Assembly: GCF_000253115.1 (NCBI RefSeq)
Contig: NC_014145.1
Location: forward strand, 3,350,001 to 3,414,000
Reading direction: 5' to 3'
Length of the DNA stretch: 64,000 nucleotides
Origin: Thiomonas arsenitoxydans
GTDB taxonomy: Bacteria; Pseudomonadota; Gammaproteobacteria; Burkholderiales; Burkholderiaceae_C
A program made the translations under genes and the position numbers. Below, in pieces: positions 10,514 through 19,500 of the stretch (its first letter is position 1; each line of letters opens with the position of its first letter). The notes beneath the pieces were generated by a model that saw nothing but the letters and a program-made list of their open reading frames with translations, was not told the DNA's origin and made no database searches.

Positions 10514-11458
10514 TCAGCGAGGTTTGGGCGCCCCGATGTCGCCCAGCAGCTTGCCGTTGACCTTGGTGCCGTACAGGCTGAACTTGCTGTCGTGGAACTT
10601 GGCACGGGTGGCCGCCACGCTGCCCTGCCAACGCGGGTCTTGCGGGCGCTCGTGCGCGTCCATGAAATAGGCGACGTCCCAGGCCTCCTGCGGGCTCAGG
10701 CTATAGCTCATGCCGTAGGGCATATTGGCGTAAATAAACTTGGCCGCGTTTTTGTAGCTGCCCATGCCCGCGCCCCAGTTGAACGACTTGGGCCCCCACA
10801 GCGGCGGAAACACGGTTTCGCCGTTGACGTACTGCCCCTCTCCATTGGCGGCGTGACACAAAATGCACTTGGCCTCGTACACCTTCTGACCCCGCACATA
10901 GTCGGGCGCCTGCTGCGGCTCGGGCAGGTTCGGGTAACCGCGCCCCGCCACTTTTTCATCGACCGGCAGCCCCTTGGAAAGCCAGTAGGAATAGCTCTCC
11001 AGCGCCACCAGGGTTTTGCTGCCCAAGGGGGGCGCCTTGCCGTTTTGGCTGAACTTGAAGCAGCCTTGCAGGCGCTCCTCGAAGGTGTTGACCTTTTTGT
11101 TCTTGCCGCGATAAGCGGGATAGCTGACATACGCCGCCCATAGCGGCGCTGAGCCCGCCATGCGGCCGGCGTCGGTATGGCAGTTCACACAGCTCAGGGT
11201 GTTGCCGACAAAGTCTTTCGCGTATTTGGGCGTGTCGAGCATGATGTCACGCCCGAGCTTGACCATTTTGCCGAAATCATCATCGGGAATGGCCGACTCT
11301 GGCGGCGGGGTGAATTGGGCGCCTGTGCCCACCGCCGCATTGATTTCCGACTTCGGAGGCGCCATCGGCGCATCGGCCGCCAAGGCCGAAGCCGCAGAAG
11401 CGGCAAATAGACCAAGCGCGCACAGCGCCAGCGTCATAGGGGTTTGTTTGCGTGTCAT
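10514..11458 (-). CDS. tsdA: Thiosulfate dehydrogenase TsdA, dihaem cytochrome c
   Basis: A 314-aa periplasmic dihaem cytochrome that couples two thiosulfate to tetrathionate. The signal peptide spans about 1-28. Haem 1 is CVNCH (Cys90, Cys93, His94), with Cys133 in QGCFKFSQNG in the position of the unusual Cys haem ligand of TsdA. Haem 2 is CILCH (Cys198, Cys201, His202), with Met246/Met250 in NMPYGM as candidate distal ligands. The family segment FPPLWGPKSFNWGAGM is present. GGAG precedes the ATG. It lies 12 bp downstream of tsdB, which should be its electron acceptor. Confidence 0.93.
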   Translation of the reverse strand: MTRKQTPMTLALCALGLFAASAASALAADAPMAPPKSEINAAVGTGAQFTPPPESAIPDDDFGKMVKLGRDIMLDTPKYAKDFVGNTLSCVNCHTDAGRMAGSAPLWAAYVSYPAYRGKNKKVNTFEERLQGCFKFSQNGKAPPLGSKTLVALESYSYWLSKGLPVDEKVAGRGYPNLPEPQQAPDYVRGQKVYEAKCILCHAANGEGQYVNGETVFPPLWGPKSFNWGAGMGSYKNAAKFIYANMPYGMSYSLSPQEAWDVAYFMDAHERPQDPRWQGSVAATRAKFHDSKFSLYGTKVNGKLLGDIGAPKPR

Positions 11459-11470
11459 GGTGCGCTCCGA

Positions 11471-12136
11471 TCAATGTTTTGCCGAGGCGGACTTGGCAGC
11501 CGATTGGGCAGGACTCAGGGGCTGCGCCGCGAGCCATTGCGCCACGGCCTGCGTTTGCGCATCGGTCATGCGCAAGGCGACGGTGTGCATCAGGCCCAGC
11601 GGATCGCCGCTGCGGCTGCCATCCTTCCAGGCCTTGATCTGCGCCTCGATATAGGCGGCGCTCTGGCCGACCAGAGCGGGGAAGTTCTCACCCACGCCAA
11701 CCGCTCCCGGGCCATGGCAGCGGATACAGGCGGGAATGCCTTTTTCCCAATCGCCGCGCAGCGCCAGCCGCTCACCCTCGGCCGCCGCCGCTCCGGTTGG
11801 CATGGGCGCGGGTTTGCCGCTGGGCTTGAGCTTGGAGTAATAAGTCGCCAGTGCGGTGACCTGCGCTGCACTCAGCGGTTTGGCCATGCCGGACATGATG
11901 GCGTTGTTGCGCGTGCCGTCGGCGAAATAGCGCAGTTGATCGGCTAGATATTGCTCGGGCAGACCCGCCAGACGCGGATAGCCCGCAGCCGCATTGCCCA
12001 TGCCATCGGCGCCGTGACAGGCGATGCAGGACGCCGCTTCAGGCGGGGCGGCAGCCCAGCTCGCAGGCGCGGCCCAAAACAAGGCGCCGAGCGTGGCCAC
12101 GGCCAGCACTCGGCGCATCGGGATGAATTGACGCAT
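11471..12136 (-). CDS. tsdB: TsdB, dihaem cytochrome c electron acceptor of TsdA
   Basis: A 221-aa exported class I dihaem cytochrome. It has a signal peptide to about residue 29, haem sites CIACH (Cys37-His41) and CIRCH (Cys137-His141), and Met81/Met84 and Met183/Met190 as likely distal ligands. The two halves are similar, an internal duplication. Directly upstream of tsdA it matches TsdB, known as the electron-accepting partner in Thiomonas-type TsdBA systems. The start MRQFIPMRR was chosen for the GAGGAG 8 nt upstream. Confidence 0.88.
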   Translation of the reverse strand: MRQFIPMRRVLAVATLGALFWAAPASWAAAPPEAASCIACHGADGMGNAAAGYPRLAGLPEQYLADQLRYFADGTRNNAIMSGMAKPLSAAQVTALATYYSKLKPSGKPAPMPTGAAAAEGERLALRGDWEKGIPACIRCHGPGAVGVGENFPALVGQSAAYIEAQIKAWKDGSRSGDPLGLMHTVALRMTDAQTQAVAQWLAAQPLSPAQSAAKSASAKH

Positions 12137-12205
12137 GGGGAGACTCCTCTCAAGTCGGTGCAGGGTTTCATATTGCGCGGCAAATGACGATTGCCGTTGC
12201 GGGAA

Positions 12206-12220
12206 AACCCTGTCAGGGTT
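12206..12220. promoter_or_regulatory. 15-bp palindrome upstream of tsdB, candidate operator
   Basis: AACCCTGTCAGGGTT is a perfect inverted repeat with 7-bp arms around a central T, about 70 bp upstream of the tsdB ATG. The size and position fit a dimeric regulator site, but no regulator is identified. Confidence 0.35.
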
Positions 12221-12330
12221 GAGGAGAAGTCTAAAGGCGGTTGGCGGAATGAACAAACGCCTTCTGTCGATATCGATCAGAAATGCGATTGCTGGTCTGA
12301 TCGAATCTGCGTCAAAACATTACCGGGGCT

Positions 12331-12750
12331 TCAACCCAGCAGCTTGCCCAGCATCTGCTGCGCGGTCGCCATCAGATCGCCCTCGGCCGGCAACTGGCCA
12401 CCCGGCGTGAGTTTGTCCACCACATCGGGCAGCGCCTGCGACAACTCCCCTGCGGCCTGTTCCGGCTGAATGCCAAGTTTGCTGGCAATATCGCCCAGTG
12501 CGCCGCTGCCCAGCACCTGCTGAATCTGCTCGGCCGAAATCGGCAGATTCGAGCCCGTGCCCACCCACGACTGCACCAGATCGCCCAGGCCGCCCTGCTG
12601 GAACTTATCCAGCAGACCACTCAGACCGCCGCTGTTGTTCATCAGCCCCATGACCACCTGCAGCATCGGGTTGTCCCCCGCTGCGCCCTGGGCCTGCTGG
12701 CCTCCCAGCATCTGCCCCAAACCCCCAGCCACGCTATCGAACAGTCCCAT
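12331..12750 (-). CDS. YidB/DUF937-like protein
   Basis: A 139-aa protein with the YidB-type pattern: MGLFDSVAGGLG at the N-terminus, Gly/Gln-rich linker, then LGDLVQSWVGTGSNLPIS, EQIQQVLG and the helical LGIQPEQAAGELSQALPDVVDKLTP segment. Function is unknown in the family. AAGGAG lies 6 nt before the ATG. It is transcribed away from proA. Confidence 0.75.
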   Translation of the reverse strand: MGLFDSVAGGLGQMLGGQQAQGAAGDNPMLQVVMGLMNNSGGLSGLLDKFQQGGLGDLVQSWVGTGSNLPISAEQIQQVLGSGALGDIASKLGIQPEQAAGELSQALPDVVDKLTPGGQLPAEGDLMATAQQMLGKLLG

Positions 12751-12908
12751 GATTCACTCCTTGGTCGATAATTCAGTTCAGCAAGTTCAGCCCCCTTAGC
12801 GCACAATTGCATCTCGCTTGGGCGACCTGAATAGCTTATTAGGATTGCATGACCTTGAGTATCGTTTGTCGGCCCGAATTTTGAAACTTCTGCTTTATTT
12901 ACAGTTTC

Positions 12909-14201
12909 ATGGACGCTTCTTCTGAACAGATTCACACCCTGATGGCCGACCTCGGAGCTCGTGCTCGCGCCGCCTCGCGCGACATGGCCCGGGCATCAAC
13001 CGCGGCGAAAGATCGTGCGCTGGTCGCGCTGGCTGCGGCCATCCGGGCGCATCGCCCCGCCCTGCAGGACGCCAATCTGCGCGACCTGCACGCAGCGCGC
13101 GAAGCCGGGCTGGAAGCGGCGTTCGTCGATCGTCTCACCCTGAGCGATAAGGTGGTCGAGCAGATGGCGCAAAGCTGCGAGCAGGTCGCCGCGCTGGCCG
13201 ACCCGATCGGCGGCATTGACGGCGTGCGCCGCCGACCCAGCGGTATCAGCGTGGGGCAGATGCGGGTGCCGCTGGGCGTGTTCGGCATGATTTACGAGAG
13301 TCGGCCCAATGTCACCATCGAGGCCGCGTCGCTCGCCATCAAGAGCGGCAACGCGGTCATTCTGCGCGGCGGCTCAGAAGCCATACACAGCAACCGCGCG
13401 CTGGCCGATCTGGTGGCGCAGGCGTTGCGGACTGCGGGTCTGCCCGCCGACGCGGTGCAACTAGTGCCGACCACCGACCGTGCCGCCGTGGGGGCGCTCA
13501 TCACCATGCCGCAATTCGTCGACGTCATCATTCCGCGCGGCGGCAAGGGGCTGATTGAGCGCATCAGCGCCGAAGCGCGGGTGCCGGTCATCAAGCATCT
13601 CGATGGCAACTGCCATGTGTATGTGGACAGCGGCGCCGATCTCGACATGGCCGTTCGCGTGACAGAAAACGCCAAGACCCAGCGCTACAGCCCGTGCAAC
13701 GCAGCCGAGTCCTTGCTGGTCGCCCGCGATATGGCCGCTGATTTCCTGCCGCGCATCGGCGCCGCGTTCGTGCGCAAGGGCGTGGAAATGCGCTGCTGCC
13801 CGGCCAGCCGCGCCCTGCTCGCTGCCGTGCCTGGCGCCGCACCGCTGCTGCGTGATGCCACCGAGGCCGACTGGAGCGCCGAGTACCTCGCGCCCATCAT
13901 CTCCATCAAATTGGTGAAGGGGGTGGATGAAGCCATCGCCCACATCAACCGCTACGGCTCGCAGCACACCGACGCCATTCTCACCCGCGATCACCCCCGC
14001 GCCATGCAGTTTTTGCGCGAGGTCGATTCGGCCAGCGTCATGGTGAACGCCTCGACGCGGTTCGCTGACGGGTTCGAATATGGCCTGGGCGCGGAAATCG
14101 GCATTTCCACCGACAAGTTTCACGCCCGCGGCCCAGTGGGCCTGGAAGGCCTGACCAGCGTGAAGTGGGTGGTGCTGGGCGACGGCGAAGTGCGCAACTG
14201 A
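12909..14201 (+). CDS. proA: Glutamate-5-semialdehyde dehydrogenase (gamma-glutamyl phosphate reductase)
   Basis: A 430-aa ALDH-superfamily enzyme converting gamma-glutamyl phosphate to glutamate semialdehyde in proline synthesis. Family features include [32 protein letters not shown], the catalytic Cys in [12 protein letters not shown] and the C-terminal [21 protein letters not shown]. The length is normal (about 420). proB is not in the window. Confidence 0.96.
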   Translation: MDASSEQIHTLMADLGARARAASRDMARASTAAKDRALVALAAAIRAHRPALQDANLRDLHAAREAGLEAAFVDRLTLSDKVVEQMAQSCEQVAALADPIGGIDGVRRRPSGISVGQMRVPLGVFGMIYESRPNVTIEAASLAIKSGNAVILRGGSEAIHSNRALADLVAQALRTAGLPADAVQLVPTTDRAAVGALITMPQFVDVIIPRGGKGLIERISAEARVPVIKHLDGNCHVYVDSGADLDMAVRVTENAKTQRYSPCNAAESLLVARDMAADFLPRIGAAFVRKGVEMRCCPASRALLAAVPGAAPLLRDATEADWSAEYLAPIISIKLVKGVDEAIAHINRYGSQHTDAILTRDHPRAMQFLREVDSASVMVNASTRFADGFEYGLGAEIGISTDKFHARGPVGLEGLTSVKWVVLGDGEVRN

Positions 14202-14218
14202 TTTTTTCTCCATCACTC

Positions 14219-14518
14219 ATGACTTCCCCCCAGATCGAAACCGCCGTTCTCACCCTGCCCACCCTGCTGCGCATCAATGCCGCCATTGGCGCGGGTTTCG
14301 GCGTGCTCAGCGCCTTGCTCACCGCGGTGGTGAAATGGCGCGACTTCAACGGCTTCGAGCTGCTGGCCATCCTGCCCGGAGCGGTGTTTTTCAATACTCT
14401 GGCGCTGGTGTTCGTCACCCTGGTGGGGTATTGGCTGTACCGCTGGCTGGCTGAGCGCCAGCACTGGAGCCTGCATCATCTGCACACGCGGCGCACCCAT
14501 CCGCACACGTCAGCCTGA
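14219..14518 (+). CDS. Small two-helix membrane protein, unknown
   Basis: A 99-aa protein with two hydrophobic segments (about residues 18-40 and 47-73) and a His/Arg-rich tail ending HHLHTRRTHPH. No family was recognised. It lies 17 bp after proA and 22 bp before a DsrE gene on the same strand. A role linked to the DsrE/fcc cluster is possible but unsupported. Confidence 0.6.
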   Translation: MTSPQIETAVLTLPTLLRINAAIGAGFGVLSALLTAVVKWRDFNGFELLAILPGAVFFNTLALVFVTLVGYWLYRWLAERQHWSLHHLHTRRTHPHTSA

Positions 14519-14540
14519 CCCAAAAATCGAGGAGACCTCC

Positions 14541-15008
14541 ATGAATCCACGCGACCGCATCAGACTGCTCGGCGCAGGCCTCATTGGCCTGGGTGGCGCC
14601 CAGCTCGCGCAGGCGCAGACGCAAGGGCCGGTGGCAGCGCAGCAGATTTCCAGCGAGCCGTGGAAAGTGGCGTTTCAAATCAGCGACAGCCTGGAGCAGG
14701 CCTATGAGGGGCTGATCAATATCCAGAACGTGCTGGAACTCGACCCCAAGATGCAGTTCATCGTGGTGGGTTACGGCAAGGCCATTCACTTTCTGCTCAA
14801 CGGCGCCAAAACGCCGCAAGGCGCGCTGTTCTCCGGGATGATCGGCGATTTAGCCAATCAGGGCGTGCAGTTCAAGGCCTGCAACAACACCCTGACCTTT
14901 CTCAAAATTCCGCAAAGCGAACTGGTCCTCGAAGCGACGGTGGTTCCGGCCGGGGTTTATGAGCTGGTCAAGCTGCAGTCCGAGGGCTGGTACTACATCA
15001 AGCCCTGA
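14541..15008 (+). CDS. Exported DsrE-family protein (copy 1)
   Basis: A 155-aa protein with a signal-like N-terminus (about 1-26) and a DsrE/DsrF-like domain. Landmarks are FIVVGYGKAIHFLLNG, GMIGDLANQGVQFKACNNTL with the conserved Cys, and VVPAGVYELVKLQSEGWYYIKP. DsrE-like proteins bind or relay sulfane sulfur through this Cys. It precedes fccA and fccB, and a paralogue (17021-17485) follows them. GAGGAG precedes the ATG. Confidence 0.85.
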   Translation: MNPRDRIRLLGAGLIGLGGAQLAQAQTQGPVAAQQISSEPWKVAFQISDSLEQAYEGLINIQNVLELDPKMQFIVVGYGKAIHFLLNGAKTPQGALFSGMIGDLANQGVQFKACNNTLTFLKIPQSELVLEATVVPAGVYELVKLQSEGWYYIKP

Positions 15009-15072
15009 GTCGATCCACGAGACGGCTTCAGCGGCAGGTTGCCACCTCTCGGCTGGCAGCGCCCGCTCGAAT

Positions 15073-15092
15073 TGTGTGACCCGGATCACACA
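15073..15092. promoter_or_regulatory. CRP/FNR-family-like operator upstream of fccA
   Basis: TGTGA-N6-TCACA occurs exactly (15075-15079 and 15086-15090), extended to TGTGTGA...TCACACA. It lies in the 248-bp gap before fccA, about 165 bp from its ATG. The pattern equals the classical CRP consensus; FNR-type members can use related sites. Function is inferred. Confidence 0.5.
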
Positions 15093-15256
15093 GCCGCTCG
15101 CCTACGCACCCTGGTATTGACAGCGCTCAAGCGTGGCAAATTCCTGCTGGTTCACCCGAATGTATCCATTTGCTACATTTCGCTACCTTTTGCTTTAGAT
15201 CAAAGACTTTTGATGTCTTCTGGTCTGCAGCTAAACCCCCATCAAGGAGGCATCGA

Positions 15257-15559
15257 ATGTTGCGCAAACTGTTGTTGACGACGTCCCTGCTCTGCGCCAC
15301 GGGCGCGGTGCAAGCGGCCGATCTGGTCACGCCGAGCCAGGCGCTGGCCGCCACCTGCTTCAACTGCCACGGGCCGCATGGCGTGTCCACCGCAGCCATT
15401 CCCTCACTGGCCGGGCGCACCTCGGCGTCGATCGTGGAGACCATGGCGGAATACAAGACGGGCAAACGCACCGGCACCATCATGCCGCAGATCGCAAAGG
15501 GCTATACCGACGAGCAGATCGCGCTCATCGCCACCTATTTCTCGCAGCAAAAACAGTAA
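15257..15559 (+). CDS. fccA: Monohaem cytochrome c, FccA-like subunit
   Basis: A 100-aa exported class I cytochrome c. It has a signal peptide to about residue 21, one haem site CFNCH (Cys34, Cys37, His38) and a probable distal Met76 in TGTIMPQIA. It sits 13 bp upstream of fccB, so it is the likely electron-accepting subunit of the flavocytochrome c. The start was chosen by the strong AAGGAGG 7 nt upstream. Confidence 0.85.
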   Translation: MLRKLLLTTSLLCATGAVQAADLVTPSQALAATCFNCHGPHGVSTAAIPSLAGRTSASIVETMAEYKTGKRTGTIMPQIAKGYTDEQIALIATYFSQQKQ

Positions 15560-15572
15560 GGACGCACACGCC

Positions 15573-16865
15573 ATGCAATCCCGTCGCAAATTCCTGGCAG
15601 GCGCCGCCACTGTGGGCGCCATCGGTCTCGCACCCGCGCTGTCGGGCTGCGCCAGCACCACCCGCAGCGCCGCGGGCAAAGGCAAGGTCGTCATCGTCGG
15701 CGCCGGTTATGGCGGCTCGACTGCGGCCAAATACATCCGTGACTGGTCGGGCAACGCCATCGAGGTGACGGTGGTCGATCCGGGCGATGCCTTCATCTCC
15801 TGCCCTGTTTCCAATCTGGTCATCGCCGGCGCCAAGTCGATGCAGGACATCACCACCTCCTACGACGCCCTGCGCACGCGGCATGGCGTGAAATGGGTCA
15901 AGAGCATGGTGGAAAGCATCGATCCTGCCGCCCACACCGTGAAGCTCGCCAACGGCGATACGTTGAAGTACGACAAGCTCGTGGTCTCGCCCGGCATCGA
16001 TCTGATGTTCGATACGGTCAAGGGACTGAAAGCCGCGAATGAAGCGGGCAAGCTGCTCATTTCCATGAAGGCCGGCCCCGAGACCGTGGCGCTGCGCCAG
16101 CAGATCGAGTCCATGCCCGACGGCGGCGTGTTCGCCCTGTCGGTGCCCAAAGCCCCGTTCCGCTGCCCGCCCGGCCCTTATGAGCGCGCCACGCTGGTGG
16201 CCGCCTACTTCAAAAAGCACAAGCCCAAGTCCAAGGTCATCATTTTCGACGCCAACGACAAGGTGCAATCGAAGGAGCCGCTGTTCAAAAAAGCCTGGGC
16301 CGAGATGTATGCGGGCATGGTGGAGTACGTGCCCGACCGCAACGTGGTGGGGGTGAACGCGCAGACGATGGAAGTCGAGTTCGAAGTGGACAACCCGGTC
16401 AAGGCCGACGTGCTCAACGTCATTCCGCAGCAGCGCGCGGGGGTCATCGCGCAGCAAACCGGCCTGGCCAATATGAACGGCCGCTGGTGCGCGGTGGACT
16501 ATAAAACTTTCGAATCGTCGGTACACAAAGACATCCACGTGCTCGGCGACTCCATCCAGATCTCGCCGCTGATGCCCAAGTCGGGCCACATGGCCAACCA
16601 GCACGCCAAGGTCGCCGCGGCGGCCATTGTGTCCATGCTTTACGACCAGCCGGTCAACAACCATCCGGTGGTGATGAACACCTGCTACAGCATGGTGAGC
16701 TTCGACCGGGCGATTCACGTCGCCACGGTGCACCAGTACAACGAGAAGGAAAAGACCTATCTCACCGTTCCCGGTTCAGGCGGCATCTCGGCAGGGCTGT
16801 CCGACGTCGAGTCGCACTACGCCGAGGCGTGGGCCACCAATATCTGGCGCGACACCTTGTCCTGA
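15573..16865 (+). CDS. fccB: Flavocytochrome c sulfide dehydrogenase, flavin subunit
   Basis: A 430-aa FAD protein oxidising sulfide in the periplasm. The N-terminus has a Tat-like signal (SRRKFLAGAA) and a Cys in LSGCAS. The dinucleotide motif GAGYGG is at 43-48. Cys77 in FISCPVSNLV aligns with the FAD-linking Cys of FccB, and Cys198 in FRCPPGPYERA and the later Cys in NTCYSMVSF fit the redox-active pair. The length is typical. Between it and the next gene is a T-tailed hairpin. SoxF is the alternative name for the same fold. Confidence 0.9.
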   Translation: MQSRRKFLAGAATVGAIGLAPALSGCASTTRSAAGKGKVVIVGAGYGGSTAAKYIRDWSGNAIEVTVVDPGDAFISCPVSNLVIAGAKSMQDITTSYDALRTRHGVKWVKSMVESIDPAAHTVKLANGDTLKYDKLVVSPGIDLMFDTVKGLKAANEAGKLLISMKAGPETVALRQQIESMPDGGVFALSVPKAPFRCPPGPYERATLVAAYFKKHKPKSKVIIFDANDKVQSKEPLFKKAWAEMYAGMVEYVPDRNVVGVNAQTMEVEFEVDNPVKADVLNVIPQQRAGVIAQQTGLANMNGRWCAVDYKTFESSVHKDIHVLGDSIQISPLMPKSGHMANQHAKVAAAAIVSMLYDQPVNNHPVVMNTCYSMVSFDRAIHVATVHQYNEKEKTYLTVPGSGGISAGLSDVESHYAEAWATNIWRDTLS

Positions 16866-16940
16866 TCACACACCCACGCGCCGCAGGGTCTGTGCTTGCC
16901 CGGATTGTGCGGTGCGTGGTTCACAGGCATCATGACAAAG

Positions 16941-16970
16941 CCGATTTGAAGTCGGCCCTATCTTTTTTCG
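16941..16970 (+). terminator. Intrinsic terminator after fccB
   Basis: Hairpin GCCGATT/AGTCGGC (stem about 16941-16957, small loop) followed by CCTATCTTTTTT. It would end or attenuate the fccAB transcript before the second DsrE gene. Confidence 0.65.
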
Positions 16971-17020
16971 CGGCAACGCCATCAGAGCGCAACGCGACAA
17001 CCATCCCAAGGAGGAGACAA

Positions 17021-17485
17021 ATGGAGAACACCCCCAATCGCCGCAAGGCACTGGCTGCGGCAACCGTTGGCGCCGCGGCACTCATGGTCAGCACCACCGC
17101 TCGCGCGCAAGGCCGCGCAGACAAGGAAGGACCCGTGAAAGTCGTCTATCACGTCACACAGGGCGACGCACAAGGCTCGCGCTGCCTGGGCAATGTACGC
17201 AACCATCTGGCGGCAGACCCCACGGCGAAAATCGTGGTCGTCGGCAATGGGGCCGGGATTGATTTCATGCTCAATGGCGCGGTCGATGGCAAAGGCGCCG
17301 AGTTCGCCGGGTTAATCGGCGGCCTCGCGGCGCAGGGCGTGTCGTTCCGCGTGTGCAACAACACCCTGACCTCGCGCAAAATCCCTAAAGATCGCGTGCT
17401 GCTCGATGCCACCATCGTGCCTTCCGGCGTGGCCGAGGCCGCCAATCTGCAATACCGTGAGGGCTACGCCTACATCTGCCCTTGA
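17021..17485 (+). CDS. Exported DsrE-family protein (copy 2)
   Basis: A 154-aa paralogue of the 14541-15008 product. The Tat/Sec-like signal contains NRRKALAAATVGAAAL. The DsrE-like domain has IVVVGNGAGIDFMLNG, GLIGGLAAQGVSFRVCNNTL with the conserved Cys, and IVPSGVAEAANLQYREGYAYICP, with an extra C-terminal Cys absent from copy 1. GGAGGAG lies upstream of the ATG. The gene follows fccB but sits after an apparent terminator, so expression may be partly separate. Confidence 0.85.
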   Translation: MENTPNRRKALAAATVGAAALMVSTTARAQGRADKEGPVKVVYHVTQGDAQGSRCLGNVRNHLAADPTAKIVVVGNGAGIDFMLNGAVDGKGAEFAGLIGGLAAQGVSFRVCNNTLTSRKIPKDRVLLDATIVPSGVAEAANLQYREGYAYICP

Positions 17486-17533
17486 GCCTTCGCCGTTCAA
17501 ACGGCTCATCCAGCGGGAGGCTGCACCGATAAT

Positions 17534-18913
17534 GTGCCGGTGACCTCCCCTTCTCAACCCACCGTTCCGTCCGCCCAGCGCCCCTTGTGGCGCGATCTGA
17601 TCGCTTGCGCGCAATTGATTGGCGCGGTAAAGGCGGGCGCTTCACTTTCCACCGCCTTGCCCCAGGCCGCAACACGCGGCAAGTGGGATGCCAGCCAGCG
17701 CGGCGCCGCGCAGGCGCTGAGCTTTGCCGTCTTGCGCCATCTCGGCACAGCGCGGGCCTTGCTGGCCGATCTGCAGCCCAAGCCGATCCACCCGCCCCTG
17801 CTGCGCGATGTCTTGCAGACCGCGTTGGCGCTGCTGCTGCCGGATGCCCCCGCGCACTACGCCGCACACACCGTGGTCAATCAGGCTGTCGAAGCATGCA
17901 AGCGCACGCCTTCGCTGCGCCATGCCCAAGGGTTTGCCAACGCCTTGCTGCGGCGCTTTGTGAGCCGGACAGCCGACATCGAAGCGGTGCGAATGAGCAC
18001 CCTGGAGGCGAGATGGAATCATCCGGACTGGTGGGTGCAGGCCCTGCAGTCGGCCTATCCCGCCGACTGGCAAAGCGTGCTCGAGGTCGCGCAGCGACAG
18101 CCTGCCATGACCCTGCGGGTGAACCCCCGTCTTCAGTCGCGCACCGCCTATCAGGCCGCGCTCGCTGCGTGCGGGCTGCCGTGCACGGCGCCTGACGACC
18201 CCCTGCTCGACCAAGCGCTCATTCTGAAGCAGGCGGTGGCGGTTGAGCGCCTGCCCGGCTTCGAGCGCGGCTGGGTGAGCGTGCAAGACGCCGCCGCGCA
18301 ATACGCCGCCGCGCTGCTCGACGTCCAGCCGGGCCAGCGCGTGCTCGACGCCTGCGCCGCGCCGGGCGGCAAGACCGCGCATCTGCTCGAACGCTGCGAT
18401 TGCGACCTGCTCGCCCTCGACAAAGACGCTCAGCGTTTGCGTCGGGTGGAAGACACCCTAGACCGCCTCGGCCTGCAGGCGCGCACCCTCGCCGCCGACG
18501 CCGCCCATCCAGCCACCTGGTGGGACGGACAGCCCTTCGACCGCATTCTGCTCGACGCGCCCTGCAGCGCCTCGGGCATCGCCCGCCGCCACCCCGACAT
18601 CCGCTGGCTGCGCCGTGCCGCCGACATCCCCGCGCTCGCGGCCACGCAAGCCGCGCTGCTCGACGCGCTCTGGCCGCTGCTGCGGCCTGGCGGAAAACTG
18701 CTTTATGTCACCTGCTCGGTGTTCCCGCAGGAGGGGGTGGAGCAGGCCCGGGCCTTCCTCGCCCGCTATGCCGATGCGATAGCATCGCCCGCGCCGGGGC
18801 AGTTGTTGCCGCAGGAACCCGCGCCCGATCAGACCGGGGATGAACCCGGCCCTGGCGCTGCGATTCATTCGCAAGACGGGTTCTTCTACGCCCTGTTCAC
18901 CAAAGCATCGTGA
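17534..18913 (+). CDS. rsmB: 16S rRNA (cytosine-967-C5) methyltransferase RsmB
   Basis: A 459-aa protein with an N-terminal NusB-like RNA-binding domain (about 20-160) and a C-terminal Rossmann methyltransferase. SAM motif I is VLDACAAPGGKTAHLLE; the catalytic region is RILLDAPCSASGIARRHPDIRW with the PC motif; the second Cys is in YVTCSVFPQE. The start is GTG. Its stop overlaps the next start (GTGA). Confidence 0.92.
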   Translation: MPVTSPSQPTVPSAQRPLWRDLIACAQLIGAVKAGASLSTALPQAATRGKWDASQRGAAQALSFAVLRHLGTARALLADLQPKPIHPPLLRDVLQTALALLLPDAPAHYAAHTVVNQAVEACKRTPSLRHAQGFANALLRRFVSRTADIEAVRMSTLEARWNHPDWWVQALQSAYPADWQSVLEVAQRQPAMTLRVNPRLQSRTAYQAALAACGLPCTAPDDPLLDQALILKQAVAVERLPGFERGWVSVQDAAAQYAAALLDVQPGQRVLDACAAPGGKTAHLLERCDCDLLALDKDAQRLRRVEDTLDRLGLQARTLAADAAHPATWWDGQPFDRILLDAPCSASGIARRHPDIRWLRRAADIPALAATQAALLDALWPLLRPGGKLLYVTCSVFPQEGVEQARAFLARYADAIASPAPGQLLPQEPAPDQTGDEPGPGAAIHSQDGFFYALFTKAS

Positions 18914-19500
18914 AAACCCGCCCCGCCTCCCCCGACCCCATGCGCCGCAAGCTGCTGCGCAACGGCTTGGCGCTGGCCGCAGGTGTCAGCCTGATCTCGC
19001 GAGCCCGGGCCACCACGGTCGATACCGAACCGCTCATGCTGACCATGAGCCCGGAGGGCTTGTTTGTCACCACGGCCGCCGTGTTCGCCTTGCCGCGCAG
19101 CCTTGAAGACGTGCTTCACCGCGGCATTGCGCTTTATTTCGAGACCGTGGTCACGGTGGTGCGCCCGCGTTGGTACTGGTTCAACGAGGACATCGCTCAG
19201 GCCCGGCGTGAAGTGCGGCTGGCCTATCAGCCGCTGCTACAACGCTACCGCGTCTCCGTGGGCGGTCTGCAGCAGAACTATGACAGTCTCGACGAGGCGC
19301 TGGGCGTGGTGCAGCGCACCCGGCACCTGCGCGTGGCCGAACCCTCACAGCTCACGGCCGGTCAGACCTACCAACTCGATGCGCGGTTCAAGCTCGATCT
19401 GTCGCAGTTGCCACGGCCGTTTCAGCTCAATGTCTCTTCTCAGTCGGACTGGAAAATCGAAGCGACCTTTCCGCCGCAACCGTTCGTGTGGACGCCATGA
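18910..19500 (+). CDS. DUF4390 exported protein
   Basis: A 196-aa protein with a signal-like N-terminus (RRKLLRNGLALAAGVSLISRARA) and a DUF4390-type domain (ALPRSLEDVLHRGIALYFETVV, PRWYWFNEDIAQARREVRLAYQPLLQRYRV). Function is unknown. GTG start overlapping the rsmB stop, and its own stop overlaps the kinase ATG, so rsmB, this gene and the two-component pair form one coupled operon. The same linkage to an NtrY-like kinase suggests an envelope role. Confidence 0.8.
   Translation: MKTRPASPDPMRRKLLRNGLALAAGVSLISRARATTVDTEPLMLTMSPEGLFVTTAAVFALPRSLEDVLHRGIALYFETVVTVVRPRWYWFNEDIAQARREVRLAYQPLLQRYRVSVGGLQQNYDSLDEALGVVQRTRHLRVAEPSQLTAGQTYQLDARFKLDLSQLPRPFQLNVSSQSDWKIEATFPPQPFVWTP

Noticed and set aside
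15525..16733. 402-codon frame antisense to fccB
   Set aside because: His/Arg/Gly-rich shadow frame without any family signature.
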